A stretch of DNA of 64,000 nt from Phragmites australis. Taxonomy: Eukaryota; Streptophyta; Magnoliopsida; Poales; Poaceae. Under the pieces are notes generated by a model. The model saw nothing but the letters and a program-made list of their open reading frames with translations, was not told the DNA's origin and searched no databases. The first letter of the stretch is position 1, and each line of letters starts with the position of its first letter. The stretch spans positions 2,296,501 to 2,360,500 of the forward strand of contig NC_084922.1 in NCBI RefSeq assembly GCF_958298935.1, in the 5' to 3' direction. Shown piece after piece: positions 39,076 to 50,276 of the stretch. The translations under genes were made by a program, and so were the position numbers.

Positions 39076-40401
39076 TGTGGGAGGATGAACTCCACAAGCG
39101 GGGATCCAGAGGGATCCCTTTGAGATTCGGTCGGGGGATGATTCTGAATCTACCTCGTACGTGAAATAAATGAGAGTAAATGAGATGCAGGTGGAAGGGA
39201 TGATCGGATGTAGGACGAAATAAATGCTCAGAGGATTTTAGACAAGTTCGGGCTGCACGAAACGTAATACCCTACTCTTGTGTGTATGCTATAAATGCTC
39301 AGGGAATGCCTCTCTGAGGACATCTTGTGTTACAAGGATGTTTGTCTAAGTCTAGAGCTTCATGAGCTTGTCTCGGTCTTAAAGAAGTCGATGTCTTCTG
39401 TGTGTCTCGATCTTCTCTGTCCTGAGTCAGTTGTGAGAGAGTTTTTTCTTCTCCGAGGAGCCCGCCCCTCTTTTATACCCCGTCGGGGCGGGTAGCGTGC
39501 CCAGAAAGGATGGCGTGAGTTCCAAGACGCCATAAATAGAAAGCAACCATCATAGGCCACGGGGAGGGCCCACCGGGCAGCCACCGAGAACCCCTCGTGC
39601 CCGCCCGGTCAGAGCGAGCCTGGCATAGCAGAGCGACAGGCGATATGCATCGAGCCCTGCGACGTTATTCCGAGGCACGCCGGGTGACGCGCGATGGGAC
39701 CCGCGCATTAAATGTCCCCACACCTCCCTGCTAGGGAGTGGCAGGGACTGATAGCAGGCGTGGGGGGAGTGGTTGGAAGTGACAGGTCACGCACCCTCTT
39801 AAATGCAGCATCGGGCCTCTCACCAATTGACACCTCACCGCGGTGCCCTTGTGGGGACCACCGGCGAAAGACTTCTCAAATCCTCGGGGAACTGTGAGTG
39901 CTCGGGGATTACTGTTTATAGCTTCGAGCACTCTCTCCTGGATATGCCCTTTCTTGGTCCTCAGGGAACTCGGGTATTCGGGGACCACTGTTCATGGCCC
40001 CGAGCGTCCTCTCCTGGATTTGTGACTGCTCGGGTCCTCGGGGAACTCGGGGACCATTGTTCATGGCCCCGAGCACCCTCTCCCGGAACTTGGGTCATCG
40101 AGGAACTCGGAGACCACTGTTCATGGCCCCGAGCACCCTCTTCCGGAACTTGGTCATCGAGGAACTTGGGTCCTCGGAGACCATTGTTCATAACCCCGAG
40201 CACCCTCTCCCGGAACTTGGTTTTCTCGGGTCATCGGGGAACTCGGGTACTCGGAGACCACTGTTCATGGCCCCGAGCACCATCTCCCAGAACTTGGTCT
40301 TCTCGGACCTCAGGGAGATAATCCCTGAGGGAAGGCGCCACATGGCACTCTGCTGTCCTGGTCTCGGAACTCGGGGACCCCTGATTCCCATGTCACCGAC
40401 A
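39076..40401 (-). mobile_element. Solo LTR of a Tat-type Gypsy element, TSD CCGGT/CTGGT
   Basis: On the minus strand it begins TGTCGGTGACATGGGAATC and ends AGTTCATCCTCCCACA. The flanks are CCGGT (39071-39075) and CTGGT (40402-40406), a target duplication with one change. It is the same family as 11364-12837, sharing GGGATCC, GATTCGGTCGGGGG and the leader-like text around GACAGGTTCGGGC/GACAAGTTCGGGC, and the same internal minisatellite. No interior remains. Confidence 0.8.
39890..40310. repeat. GAGCACCCTCTCCCGGAACTT minisatellite in the solo LTR
   Basis: Six units of about 60-78 bp, each with GGCCCCGAGCACCCTCTCCC and a CTCGGGGA-type partner, starting near 39933, 39998, 40067, 40126, 40194 and 40272. 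This is the same array as at 12300-12725 but with a more uniform TTCATGGCCCC version, so units have been homogenised separately in each LTR. Confidence 0.8.
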
Positions 40402-40799
40402 CTGGTGTAATTCGACCGGTTACCGAATATTGATTCGACTAATTTTTCTCTAGATTTCAAATTTAACTAAGTAAATTTTAAATATTTTTTAATAACTATA
40501 AATTTTCGGTTACCGTAGGACAGTTTTTAAGATTCAAACGGTTTTACTCCTATCCGTTTTTCAATCCTTGTCACTTTTGATCAAACACGTATACCAAGAT
40601 ATACTAAAAGTAGTATAAATTTTAAATGTGAAATGATAAAAATATTCTTAAAAACTATCTAAAATATTCTAAAACCTACTTTAAATAAGTGGATAAGAAA
40701 TATTTTGTAGGGATAAATTAGGAACTACGTCTAAAAAATATGAAGTGATATTTATTTAAAAATAAATAAATTAGTCAAAAGTGATAAATATTAGGAAAG
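40402..40799. other. AT-rich spacer upstream of the SEC14 gene
   Basis: Nothing but AT-rich sequence and the CGGTTACCG-type motifs noted for the possible hAT relic. Base composition shifts sharply to GC-rich at about 40800. Confidence 0.45.
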
Positions 40800-42044
40800 T
40801 ATAAACCTGGTCCGGTCCTGCCGCCCGATGCACGGCGTGGACCTGGAACGGTCGCCGCGCGGCAGCCTCGTTGACACCTGACGCGCCAACAGACCGAGAG
40901 CACGGCACGGCATTCCACGCTCCGGGACGGCGAGAAGCGACTTCCCAATTCCCATCCACCGGCCGCGCCTCGCGCACGCCTTGGTGCGGAAAAGCCGCGC
41001 TTTTTTCCTGGTTCCTCCTCCCCCCACCAGTCCACCACAGCCAGTCGCCCTCGCCAGTTCGTTCCACAGCCCCACTCCCATTCCCAATCCAACTGCTCCG
41101 TCTCGTCCTCCCCGTCCGGGAGCCCATCCAAGAACGCGTGACGCGCCGAGAGGCCCCCGAGGTGCGTGCCTGTCTTCCCGCCGCCTCCCCGATCGATCCA
41201 GCCGTGCGAATTACCGGTTGCTACCGGTTCCGTCGTGCTTCATCGGGTATGGGGTACCTTGTTCGGCGGGTTGGGATAGATTCGTGCTGCTGGTCTCGTG
41301 TTTCTCGGTAGATTTTTCGTAGATGCGGGGTGACGCTTCGATCCGCTCCTCCTCGGGCGCCGGTGATTCCGGTCTGGCTCCCGGAAGATTGGAGCTGCCT
41401 ACTGGCAGTTACTGTGTTTCGTTGACTCGATCTCCACCCACCAGTTCGTGACAGTGTCAGATCCGATCCTACCTCTGTCTGTACCTTGGTATATGCTAGT
41501 ACCTGATCGTGTTAGAATGTTATGGCACCCTGGTGGTCGCTGTTCTGTTAGTCTCATTTCATGGTCCTCATGGATGCTATTGGTACCAGATTAGAATTCC
41601 TGCTGTCACCAAAAAAATGACATTTTGGAGAGCATGCAGTCAACTAATGTCAAGTTCAACCTACAAGATTCATATGTATTTCGATTTCTCATATCGAAAT
41701 GGCATGTGTAGGTTCATCTCAAAAAATATTTTATAATATAATTATGTTATTTAGTTTTAAACATATAGTTTGATACAAATTAATGGCCAAACTGGTGTTT
41801 TGCGACTGTGTTCATGTCCAAAATGTCGCTATCTTATGACTGGAGGGACTAATTTTAACTAGTCAACTGCTCCACATAAAAGCTAGAGTAGTACTTCGGC
41901 AATTGTTAGCTTTTGCCTTTTTACCTAAATACTTGTTAGCTGCACAATTTTGCTGCGCCAATTGATAAGCTGTCAATTTTTCAATATGTTCTTTTTGCCA
42001 ACTTTTTTATTTATTTTTGCACACGCAGTAGCTGATTGAATTTA

Positions 42045-43008
42045 GTGTCTGTTTGTTTTTTATTATGATTCCAATAATCTAGATTTTGATTCTCACAATC
42101 TAGAATCTAAATTGTTAGAATTTGGATTGTACAATCTAAAACAAACAACACCATATCATTAAAATCTCTCCCCTCTCTCCCCCTCCCCTACAGACTCTCC
42201 CTCCCCTCCCAGAGTCTCCTCTTTCTCCTCGGCACGGTTCTCCTACTGCATCATGGTTGCACGTCCTTTGACCACTCCCATTTGTTATCCATTTCCTCCC
42301 CTCGCTTTCTAGAAACACATAACGCGAAGGAAGCCAACTAGCCAACCAAAGCCAAGAAGCCGACACAACCATGGTGGTCGGCGGGGATGCCAATGGCGGC
42401 GTGCGCCAGCGCGGGTGCTCGTGCACAAAGGCGGACTTCTTCCCGGAGGAGTCGTTATCGAGCTGGTCGGCGTACGGTCACACGCTACGGAGCATGGGGT
42501 CACGGCTGGTGGACCGGCTAACGGCGCGATGCCTGGAATCGACGGAGTTGCACGAAGTGCGCGCCTGGAGCGTCGCCGACATGAAGTGAGACCTCACATT
42601 GTGGGACCTCGTGTGGTTCGACGTGGGGGCGGTCATCGGCACCAATATCTTCGTGCTCACGGGGCAGGAGCCTAGGGACGCGGTCGACTCCGCTGTCGTC
42701 ATCTCCTACGTCGTTTCGACATCTCCGCCATGCTCTCCGTCTTCCGCCTCACCGGGTCGTACACGCGGAGAAGCAAGGAGAGAGCGAAGGGAGAAAAAAA
42801 TGAAATGTTATGTTTGTAATGGCAAAGTTGGATAAATATGTGCCACAATCCATAATCTATAATCCAGAAGCAGCTTTTCCCTGGATTATAGATTATGGCA
42901 TAATCTACCTCCAGATTGTGGAATCTGGACTGTAAAATCGACCTGTTTGTTTTCAGTTCTGATTTTAAAATCAGAATCCTGGAATCATAATAAAAAACAA
43001 ACATGGCC
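42045..43008. mobile_element. PIF/Harbinger-like element carrying a captured gene fragment
   Basis: The two ends are inverted copies: GTTTGTTTTTTATTATGATT near 42051 and its reverse complement ending near 43002, about 28 bases with a few mismatches at the very tips. Both sides carry TTA (42042-42044 and 43009-43011), the 3-bp target duplication of PIF/Harbinger. A second, inner palindrome (ATCTATAATCC / GGATTATAGAT, about 42850-42900) lies near the right end. The middle (42371-42780) is GC-rich and derived from an amino-acid transporter gene, in contrast to the AT-rich ends. No transposase is present, so it is non-autonomous. Confidence 0.8.
42371..42780 (+). pseudogene. Captured 5' fragment of a cationic amino-acid transporter (CAT)
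   Basis: From 42371 the frame shows SWSAYGHTLRSMGSRLVDRL, then ELHEVRAWSVADMK. After an in-frame TGA near 42587 (a CGA-type Arg codon in relatives) come LWDLVWFDVGAVIGTNIFVL and TGQEPRDAVDSAVVISYVV. This is the N-terminus and first transmembrane segment of plant CAT-family transporters (APC superfamily). Shortly after the YVV motif a one-base loss shifts the frame, where ISAMLSVF continues in another frame to about 42750, and then homology ends. With a nonsense codon, a frameshift and no downstream membrane segments, it cannot make a transporter. Its edges fall inside the PIF-like element. Confidence 0.8.
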
Positions 43009-43100
43009 TTAGTTTGTGCATGCTTATTCTTCTTCTAACGGTATTTATGCACGTGTTGCAGTTACGTATCTAGCGGAGCTGCCTCCTTCAAGGTACTACA

Positions 43101-45913
43101 ATGTCCTTTCTATTCAAGTCTAGCAATGGTGGTACAACTGAGAAAAACTTGACCCTAGAAGAACAGCAAGAAAAGGTAAGAGCGCAATCTTGCCTGTGCA
43201 TCTCCTCTGAGATTTTATTTAAATGCATTCTCCTAAGGCTGAATTTGCTGTATATTTATTGAGCAGATAAATGAATTACGCAAGGAGCTTGGTGAATATT
43301 CCTCAGTAGCCATTCAAGATTTCCTTTCAGATGCCTCATTATCGAGATTCCTTCGAGCAAGAAACTGGAATGTGCAGAAAGCTAGTAAAATGCTGAAAGC
43401 AGCTGTGAAGTGGCGGCTTGCATTCAAGCCAGAAACCATTTGCTGGGTGTGTTTGGTTCAACTGATCCTTATATCCATATTTAATTAAAGATACATGTGT
43501 TTACAATGGTAGAGCAGTTCATTGAAACATTGGTGAGAAGCAGGGATCTTTGTATGTTATGCTCTGACCTATAAGCTACCTGAAAGTTCAGTATAGGACC
43601 ATTTTCAGTTTAAGAACCATGATACTAATTTAAGGATGTTGTTTTATTTGATAATTGGGGGAGAACACCTTATGATTCAAAAGCTGATTGCATTTGTTTT
43701 CAAGAAGTATCTTGTATTTTCCAGTTTTACAACATGTAATAAGCTTTTCTTCCTTTCGACCTTTAGGAAGATATTGCACAGGAAGCAGAGACTGGAAAGA
43801 TATATAGGGCAGACTACAAGGACAAACATGGGAGAACTGTTCTTGTATTGAGGCCTGGCTTAGAGGTTAGTTCAGATTCTGCAGATTAAATTACTGGAAA
43901 TGATTGAGTTGACATCATGAGATTCTTCAGATTTTGTTCATCATCATGTGCTTATTTGCAGAGGTGTTTTGTATGGTTCTGCATTAGATATACCTGTCAT
44001 CTATTATGCTTGGAAATCAGATACAGCTTGTACAAACCATGATGGTAGTGCTATCTTGCTAAGTGCTAAGCCTTCATATGAGTATTGAATTACGAATGTG
44101 GCCAGTGGTGTACATGATCTATCAACCTTTATGATCTAAGTTCAAAATCAAACTATTGGGAGAAACAAAAGAGAGTCACGCTTTACATTGAAACTTTCTT
44201 CCTTTTGTTTGCCATTAGTTTCCCTTACAGTTTTTTTAATAAGAGAATCTTTTGCTTCTCATAATACCAGTGGAGTTTTAACTATTGACTTTATATGGTA
44301 ATGGTTTCATTAACGGTTACCTATTTAAAGGTTCCTTTTAAAATCTCTGTGCTTGTTAATGAACCAATATCATTCTGGAATCTAGATTGCAAAAGTTTGT
44401 TGATCAAATGTGAAACACTTAAGTTTGTAACTTCTACCCTTCTAATATTGTTTGCTTGATTTGAAATGTAACAGAACACTTCCTCAGCAACAGGACAAAT
44501 CAAGTATCTAGTTTACTCTCTGGAGAAAGCGATTATGAACCTGACGGACGATCAAGAGAAGATGGTGTGGCTGACAGATTTCCAGTGCTGGACATTGGGA
44601 AGCACACCATTGCAGGTAACCCGTGAGACTGTCAATGTCTTGCAAGACTGTTATCCTGAGAGGTTGGGGCTAGCGATCCTTTACAATCCTCCTAGGATAT
44701 TTGAGTCCTTCTGGAAGGTGAGCACAGCCATCTTTTTTCAGTTCACTTATGAACCGGCATTACTTCTTCTATCTTCTCTGTATTCACCACATTGTTGTTT
44801 GTGAATTAGTCATGGACAGGGGTGTGTGGAAGTTAGCTATCCACGTGTCAGAGCCATGACTAGACTTGCAAGATCTTATGGGTTTCATCTCTAGCCTACC
44901 CCAACTTGTTTGGGACTGAAAGGCTTTGTTGTTGTTTGTGAATTAGTATAGGAGTGATTGCCACCATGATATTGTGAAAGTACTGATTTTTCGTATTCGA
45001 CACCTAACTGTGTACTTAGATGTTTCCCCATCGAAAAGAATGTCTTGGTCGATTGATGCATTATGTGCAAATACCTCTGGTGGGAGCAATGCATCATAAA
45101 TAATACGGTCCAGTCTAATGCGCCAGTGTATTAGTAATTGGTTTATTAAACTACCACTTTAATTAATTATCACACTGATGAGATTCATTGAACTATTTGC
45201 TGCGCCTCCATTTCTTTAGTTAGCAGATAAACTGATCGTTAATATCATTCTCAATGAATTTTAACTGTTGAAAATTCAAATTTAAATATGTAGTTGATCT
45301 ATATTTCATATGTGTACAGCGTTCTGCTTTTCCCTAAACCTGAACCCAAGCTGTGGAACCCCTATGCAACACAGCATATGGACAATGCAAACGTAATGTA
45401 TTGGATCAATTTCTGGATAAGGTGGCAGTATTCATTTAGTCCCTCATCAGGGCACGCCATTTTGCATCATTATCATTTTGCCTATTCTTAATTGAGCTAT
45501 TCTATTGATCGAAACACAAACAGCCTAATCATAACTGCAACTGACAGATAGTGAAGCCATTCCTGGACCATGAGACCCGCAACAAGGTGAAGTTTGTGTA
45601 CTCAAACGATAAGGAGAGCCAGAAGATCATGGCAGAGGTCTTCGACATCGACAAGCTTGACACGGCATTCGGGGGAAACAACCCAGCTGGCTTCGAATAC
45701 AGCAACTATTCTGAGCAAATGAGGGAGGACGACAAGAAGATGGGATCTTTGCACGGCACAAATGGTAGCTTGCTCTCTCAGGGCCAGCCAGATGAATCAG
45801 CTGAGGAGGCTAATGGCGCCGACTCGGATGCCTCAAGCGAGGCCTCTTTCTATAGCGGAACGGAGTCTCCGAAACATGAAGACGGAGAACAGGGCGTCCC
45901 AAAGAACGGCTGA
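43101..45913 (+). CDS. SEC14/CRAL-TRIO domain phosphatidylinositol-transfer-like protein
   Basis: Five exons join in frame with GT-AG introns: 43101-43175, 43267-43446, 43767-43865, 44475-44717 and 45548-45913. They give 320 residues. A CRAL-TRIO N-terminal helical region (about 30-85; LSDASLSRFLRARNWNVQKA, MLKAAVKWRLAFKP) precedes the SEC14 lipid-binding domain (about 95-245; GRTVLVLRPG, WLTDFQCWTL, CYPERLGLAILYNPPRIFES, FLDHETRNKVKF). A Ser/Glu/Asp-rich tail (about 260-320) looks disordered. The family binds and exchanges phosphoinositides and other lipids between membranes. The FQCW at about 157-160 has Cys where most relatives have Gly. No transmembrane segment or GOLD domain is present, so it is a short, SEC14-only protein. 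Confidence 0.93.
44811..44934 (+). mobile_element. 5'-truncated Au-type SINE in SEC14 intron 4
   Basis: The insert contains the Au SINE 3' text (AGCTATCCACGTGTCAGAGC, then CTACCCCAACTTGTTTGGGA and AAGGCTTTGTTGTTG). It ends in a GTT-rich tail. TTTGTGAATTAGT is repeated exactly at 44798-44810 and 44935-44947, a 13-bp target duplication. The 5' part with the pol III boxes is missing, so the copy is truncated. Confidence 0.9.
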
Positions 45914-46791
45914 GCTGAACCGCTGTGCTTGCTCGAACAGAGAGATGAAATAGGTCGACATGCAATTATCTAACTGGAACATATGTTGGAATCAGTAGCG
46001 CCAGTTTGCAAGCTGGTTAGAAATCCTCTCTATGACCACGATGTTGGATCCGCGAGAGGGAATGTATATTCGCTGTTCATGATATCATAGAGAGCCTGGA
46101 AGAGTTTTCTGTGGCCGGCATCCTACTATACATTTGTATGAAATAAATGCTTCCATTCTCAATTGCTAACACAGGAGTTCCTATGCATGTAGCCGTTGAA
46201 TGAAGGAATTGTTTCATACTATCTGAAGAGCCATAATTCATGTCATGTTGTCGGTACTCCTCACGCTGCACGTATGCATACACTTGCGGTGTGTTTGTTT
46301 CATCGAACTTGTAAAGTTGTATCGTATAAATAGGTTAAATATAGTTGTATTTATTAAAAAAAAAATATTTAGTTGTTTGTATCTATTTAGACAGTTTAAA
46401 CTGGATTTTTGTTTGGTTGACTGAATATAAAACCGTATGAACGGATGAAAGTATTGAGATTGTGATTAATTAACCGTATAAAAATTATTTTACGACAATG
46501 ACAAGTGATTTAAGCTATATCCGTTGAGTCAGGTTGTGAAGTAATATTTTAATCGAGTTTCACTTATGGATCAAACTAAGATAGTATATTTATATTAGGT
46601 GGATTAGACTACAACAATAGATATAAATAATTAAATATATTTTTTTAAAAAATTATAAGTATTTATCAGCTAGACTAAAAGAGATTCCGACAACCTTGAG
46701 ATCGAGCTAGCCGATCGAACTGACGAGGCAAGTAGCACAACATCGAGGTCCAGCGGACAGCTCCCGCGGTCAGTTGCGACGCGACCACATC

Positions 46792-46927
46792 GGACATGGC
46801 CTGCCCATCCCGTGCTGCCTTTCAAGGAACAGCCAACCTTTGAATCTTATGGGATGTCTCCGAAGAGACTTCAAGGAACAGCCAACCTGTTGAGAGCTAG
46901 CGATGGACATGGCCTGCCCATCCCGTG
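46792..46927. repeat. Two interleaved direct repeats (A-B-B-A)
   Basis: A 23-base unit beginning GGACATGGCCTGCCCATCCC occurs at 46792-46814 and 46905-46927. A 19-base unit TTCAAGGAACAGCCAACCT occurs at 46821-46839 and 46870-46888 between them. All four copies are exact and in direct orientation. Confidence 0.9.
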
Positions 46928-47065
46928 TTACAAGACCCATTGGTTGCAGAAAATGGGCCGTCTGGGTACGTGTTATGTGAGGAATTCCAAATGATTTCAC
47001 GTCGTTTTAAGAGAAAACTGAGAGATGGCCATCACCGGTTACCGATCGGACATTCTTTTTATTGA

Positions 47066-47084
47066 GGGGGGGGGGGGGGGGGGG
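47066..47084. repeat. 19-base G homopolymer
   Basis: A run of 19 consecutive G within otherwise mixed sequence. Runs of this length are unstable and often misread, so the length is uncertain. Confidence 0.85.
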
Positions 47085-48273
47085 AGGGATAGAATTATAT
47101 TAAAAAGGCAGCACAGCACATCCCTAAATTGCATATAGCATCATGGAGAAGAAAGAAAAAAATACAGAAGAGACAACAGGGTCCTTCTCGTATTCGTCCT
47201 ACACTCCAAAGGTCTCCGCCGGTCCGACCGAACGATCCACCTACAGATAGAGCAACTCAAGTCGACCACAGCAGGAAGCACACCTAGTTCCATTCCTTCT
47301 CTCGATGTTGACGAAGAATGGCACGATATCCAGTACCCGAGAGCCTCTGCCTGGAGCACATCTTCTCGGTGAACGAACAAAGGCATCCTCATCGTCCAAT
47401 CCAAAAGAGGTTACGAAGAACCGTCTAGATAATATTTTAATTAATCATTAAATTGATTATTTATGTAATTATGACTATATAATTAATTAGAATATCACTC
47501 GGTAGTCTCGTCGTAATTTTATGCCAAGATCGAAACACACGCTTTTATGGCAAGTATATCATCACAAGACATAATAAAGAGCGGGTAATTAAATTAAGTT
47601 ACAAGTCTTTAAGTAGATTTACTTTACAACCAAAGTATAAACCGAACATTGTTAAAGTAGCTACTCAGCAAAAAGAGTTGCATAATGATAAAAGATGGGT
47701 AGCGCCATTACCCTAAGGTGTCACCCCAAAATAACAACACTTGAGTAGAATGACACTAATCATGCCTATCGCTAACATCGGCAGGCGTAAAGTAGCCAAA
47801 AAATAAACCTTCATCACCAGAAAATCAAACGAAATACATGAGTACGAAGGTACTCGCAAGACTTAATCTATAATAGACACTTATAAATAGCATGACTCTA
47901 AGGAGAATGCAATTTGGATAATTAGCAAGGACTCGACCACAAGATTAAGTGAATTTTGTATGCCAGAGTAATATCGACTCAAATATAAGTATCTACACCT
48001 AACCATAAACAACATTCTATTCTGAGATCATTACCATACTATGATTATAACTTAAATCGTATCAAAAACTTCAACAACATCACCATACATTTCTCAACAT
48101 ACCATTACAATCACAACCGAAACTCTACGATTTATGCAAATGGACAAAATCGTGCTCATAACTGAGAGCGCGATAATTTGAATTTTTTTACACCCTGCAG
48201 GGATACTCCATTATCCACGCGACTTGAGTACCATACGGCTTACGTAACCACACCGGTCCATATAAGAGGGTAT

Positions 48274-50276
48274 TGTAGCTTCTAGACCCCTAGATAAGTG
48301 ATAAGTGTTTCGGTGATTAATGACAATCATATCATTGTAACTAACAATTTATTTTGAAGGGAATCAAAAATCCACTTCACAATGATAATTGGGTATTCTT
48401 GGTCGCTAAGGCGATTATGTGGGCGATCAAAGGACTTATGCACCATGCTTGGATCTTCTAGGTCTAAGTGTCACAAAGGAGATGAAGGACAGTTAGAGTA
48501 GTATAGGTTGTTTTTTTAAGTCTTTTGATCGTACTATAAAGAGGGCTAAGAGTAGTAGTTTGACCTAGTGAGTCTAGACTTGGTTTGATGCACACTTGTG
48601 AAATTCTAGCACTATGTAGCTCATAGAAGCCCATGATTGACATGACAAGAAGCTAGAGCTTAAGAAAGTTTTAATTGGACGACCTTAGAGAAAATTTACT
48701 TTATCGGATGATCTGATCTATGCGAAGTGATCTCACCGGAGCATATTGTTATCTCAAGACAGAAAACACTTTATATGCACCGGATGCTCCGATGAATAAA
48801 GTGATGTAATCACCGGATGATTTCCTAGGTGACACGTGGGCAAAATTGTTAGAAGTGTTACACGGGATATTCTAGTGACAATGTGATGAGAGCACCGATC
48901 TATTTTCAGCAGAAGGGGGATTGCGAGGAAAATTTAAAGTTCAACTCACCGGATTGTCCGATGATGCATTGATGACTGCACCGGACTATTTATTCCAGAG
49001 GCGATTCCAAGGCAAGAATTATGAAGCTCAATTCACCTTATAATCCGGTGAAGGTGGTGTTTACACCAGACCAATTCTTGCAGAGAATAGTTTCTTGTGG
49101 CTGAATTAACTTCACTCACCGGATGGTCCGGTGAAGGGAAGAATGGATCACCAGAGTAATATTTCTAGAGAGGGTTGTTTCGGTTGGATTGAAGGAGTTC
49201 TACTCACCGGATAGTCCGGTGATAGACACATATGCACACCGGAACTTTTCTACCAGAGAAGATTTTGAGGACAAAAGAAGTTTAACCCACCGGATAGTCC
49301 GGTGATGGCATTGAAATCATCATCGGAGCATATTTTACAGAGAGGATTGCAACGGGAAAATTTGGCTAGTTTGCACTCGCATGATGGTTCGGTGTTGCAT
49401 CGATGTTCACCGGATGATGTCACCAGACTATTTCTCAGCAGTAATGGCTAATGACAATTGGCACAGTGAAAATGGAAGTTTGTACTCACCAGATTATCCG
49501 GTATGAGTAAGGAGACACTCACTAGATCATCCAGTGTTTACAAAAAAAGTGGGTGGTTAGGCAACGGCTATAATTTGGATCTCTGGCCTATAAATACCCC
49601 TCCACTTGGTTTCATCTCTTTTGCATCCTAGAGGAGTTCATATACTGTGTGTATCATCAGAAATCAAAAGAGAGCACTTGAGTTGATTTTTAAGTCCCTA
49701 ATTGAAGATTAAGGACATCATTAGTGCTTGGAGAGTAGCAAGTGTACATCTAGCTGTAGTCTAGGATTGATCTTGGTCAAGTGAAGCTATTGGCTTATTA
49801 GTCTTGGTGGTTGGCAACACTAGCCGATCTTTGGTGATTTGTGGTGTCTCGATGAGCTCTTGGAGTTCTTGTGGGAGCTCTGAAAAGAGCTATGTACTTG
49901 GTTTGATGCTTGCCAATCCAGAGATGGAGAAGTGGCAATCATGAGGGAGCACTTGAGTCTTGGTGACTCAAGGAGAAGCAATATCCTTGATGGATTCTCT
50001 AACGAGGACTAGGGGGGTACCAACTCCTCAATACCTCGGGAACAAAAATTGGTGTTCTCTTGTCCATTTCTTTACTATTCTACAATTTATTTTTAGCATT
50101 TACATTCTTTGCTTGCTTGTTTAGTGTCTTTGCTTACTTGTTTAGTTACCTTCTCCTAGCTTATTCGTGTAGTCACATTTTTTTCATCTAGGCTAAGGCT
50201 GTTATTTATTTTAGTTTTAGGTAGATGTTTTTAAATTACCAAATTCACCTCCCTCTTAGGCCATTCGATCATTTTA
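48274..50276 (+). mobile_element. Solo LTR (Copia SIRE/Maximus-like), plus orientation
   Basis: Starts TGTAGCTTCTAGACCC and ends near CATTCGATCATTTTA. GGGTA occurs at about 48268-48272 and 50277-50281, a likely 5-bp duplication with one ambiguous base at the left edge. It is the same family as 35193-36876 in the opposite orientation, about 320 bp longer mainly because of more CCGG motifs. No internal region remains. Confidence 0.75.
48700..49540. repeat. CACCGGATAGTCCGGTGA palindrome cluster
   Basis: Roughly fifteen near-palindromic motifs of the TCACCGGATxxTCCGGTGA type at 30-70 base spacing, in the same position within the LTR as in the copy at 35193-36876. They could form hairpins in transcripts. 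Individual copies have diverged at the centre. Confidence 0.85.

Larger units (their letters stand above)
40800..43100 (+). promoter_or_regulatory. SEC14 promoter, leader exon and long 5' UTR intron
   Basis: A GC-rich stretch (40800-41160) is the likely promoter and first untranslated exon. A donor-like CCCGAG/GTGCGTG lies at about 41160, and an acceptor TGTTGCAG/TTACG lets the leader resume at 43062, 39 bases before the start codon. The implied intron is about 1.9 kb and holds the PIF-like element at 42045-43008. Open frames across 40771-41322 on both strands are GC-rich noise with no domain. Confidence 0.55.
45914..47430. other. Region downstream of SEC14, no gene
   Basis: The first ~250 bases are the likely SEC14 3' UTR, with an AATAAA-like signal (GAAATAAATGC near 46140). 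The rest holds an AT-rich part, a set of short direct repeats (46792-46927), a 19-base G run (47066-47084) and a stretch with polypurine/antisense-like text that may be retroelement remnant. No protein family was recognised. Confidence 0.45.

Noticed and set aside
39803..40410. Open frames of up to 172 codons on the plus strand
   Set aside because: Same minisatellite effect in the second solo LTR.
38100..40580. Ac/Ds-like hAT element around the solo LTR at 39076
   Set aside because: Both sides share CGGTTACCG motifs and hAT-like tips, but the ends and an 8-bp duplication could not be matched.
40771..41322. Overlapping GC-rich open frames on both strands
   Set aside because: They coincide with the SEC14 promoter and leader; the frames are mutually overlapping and show no family.
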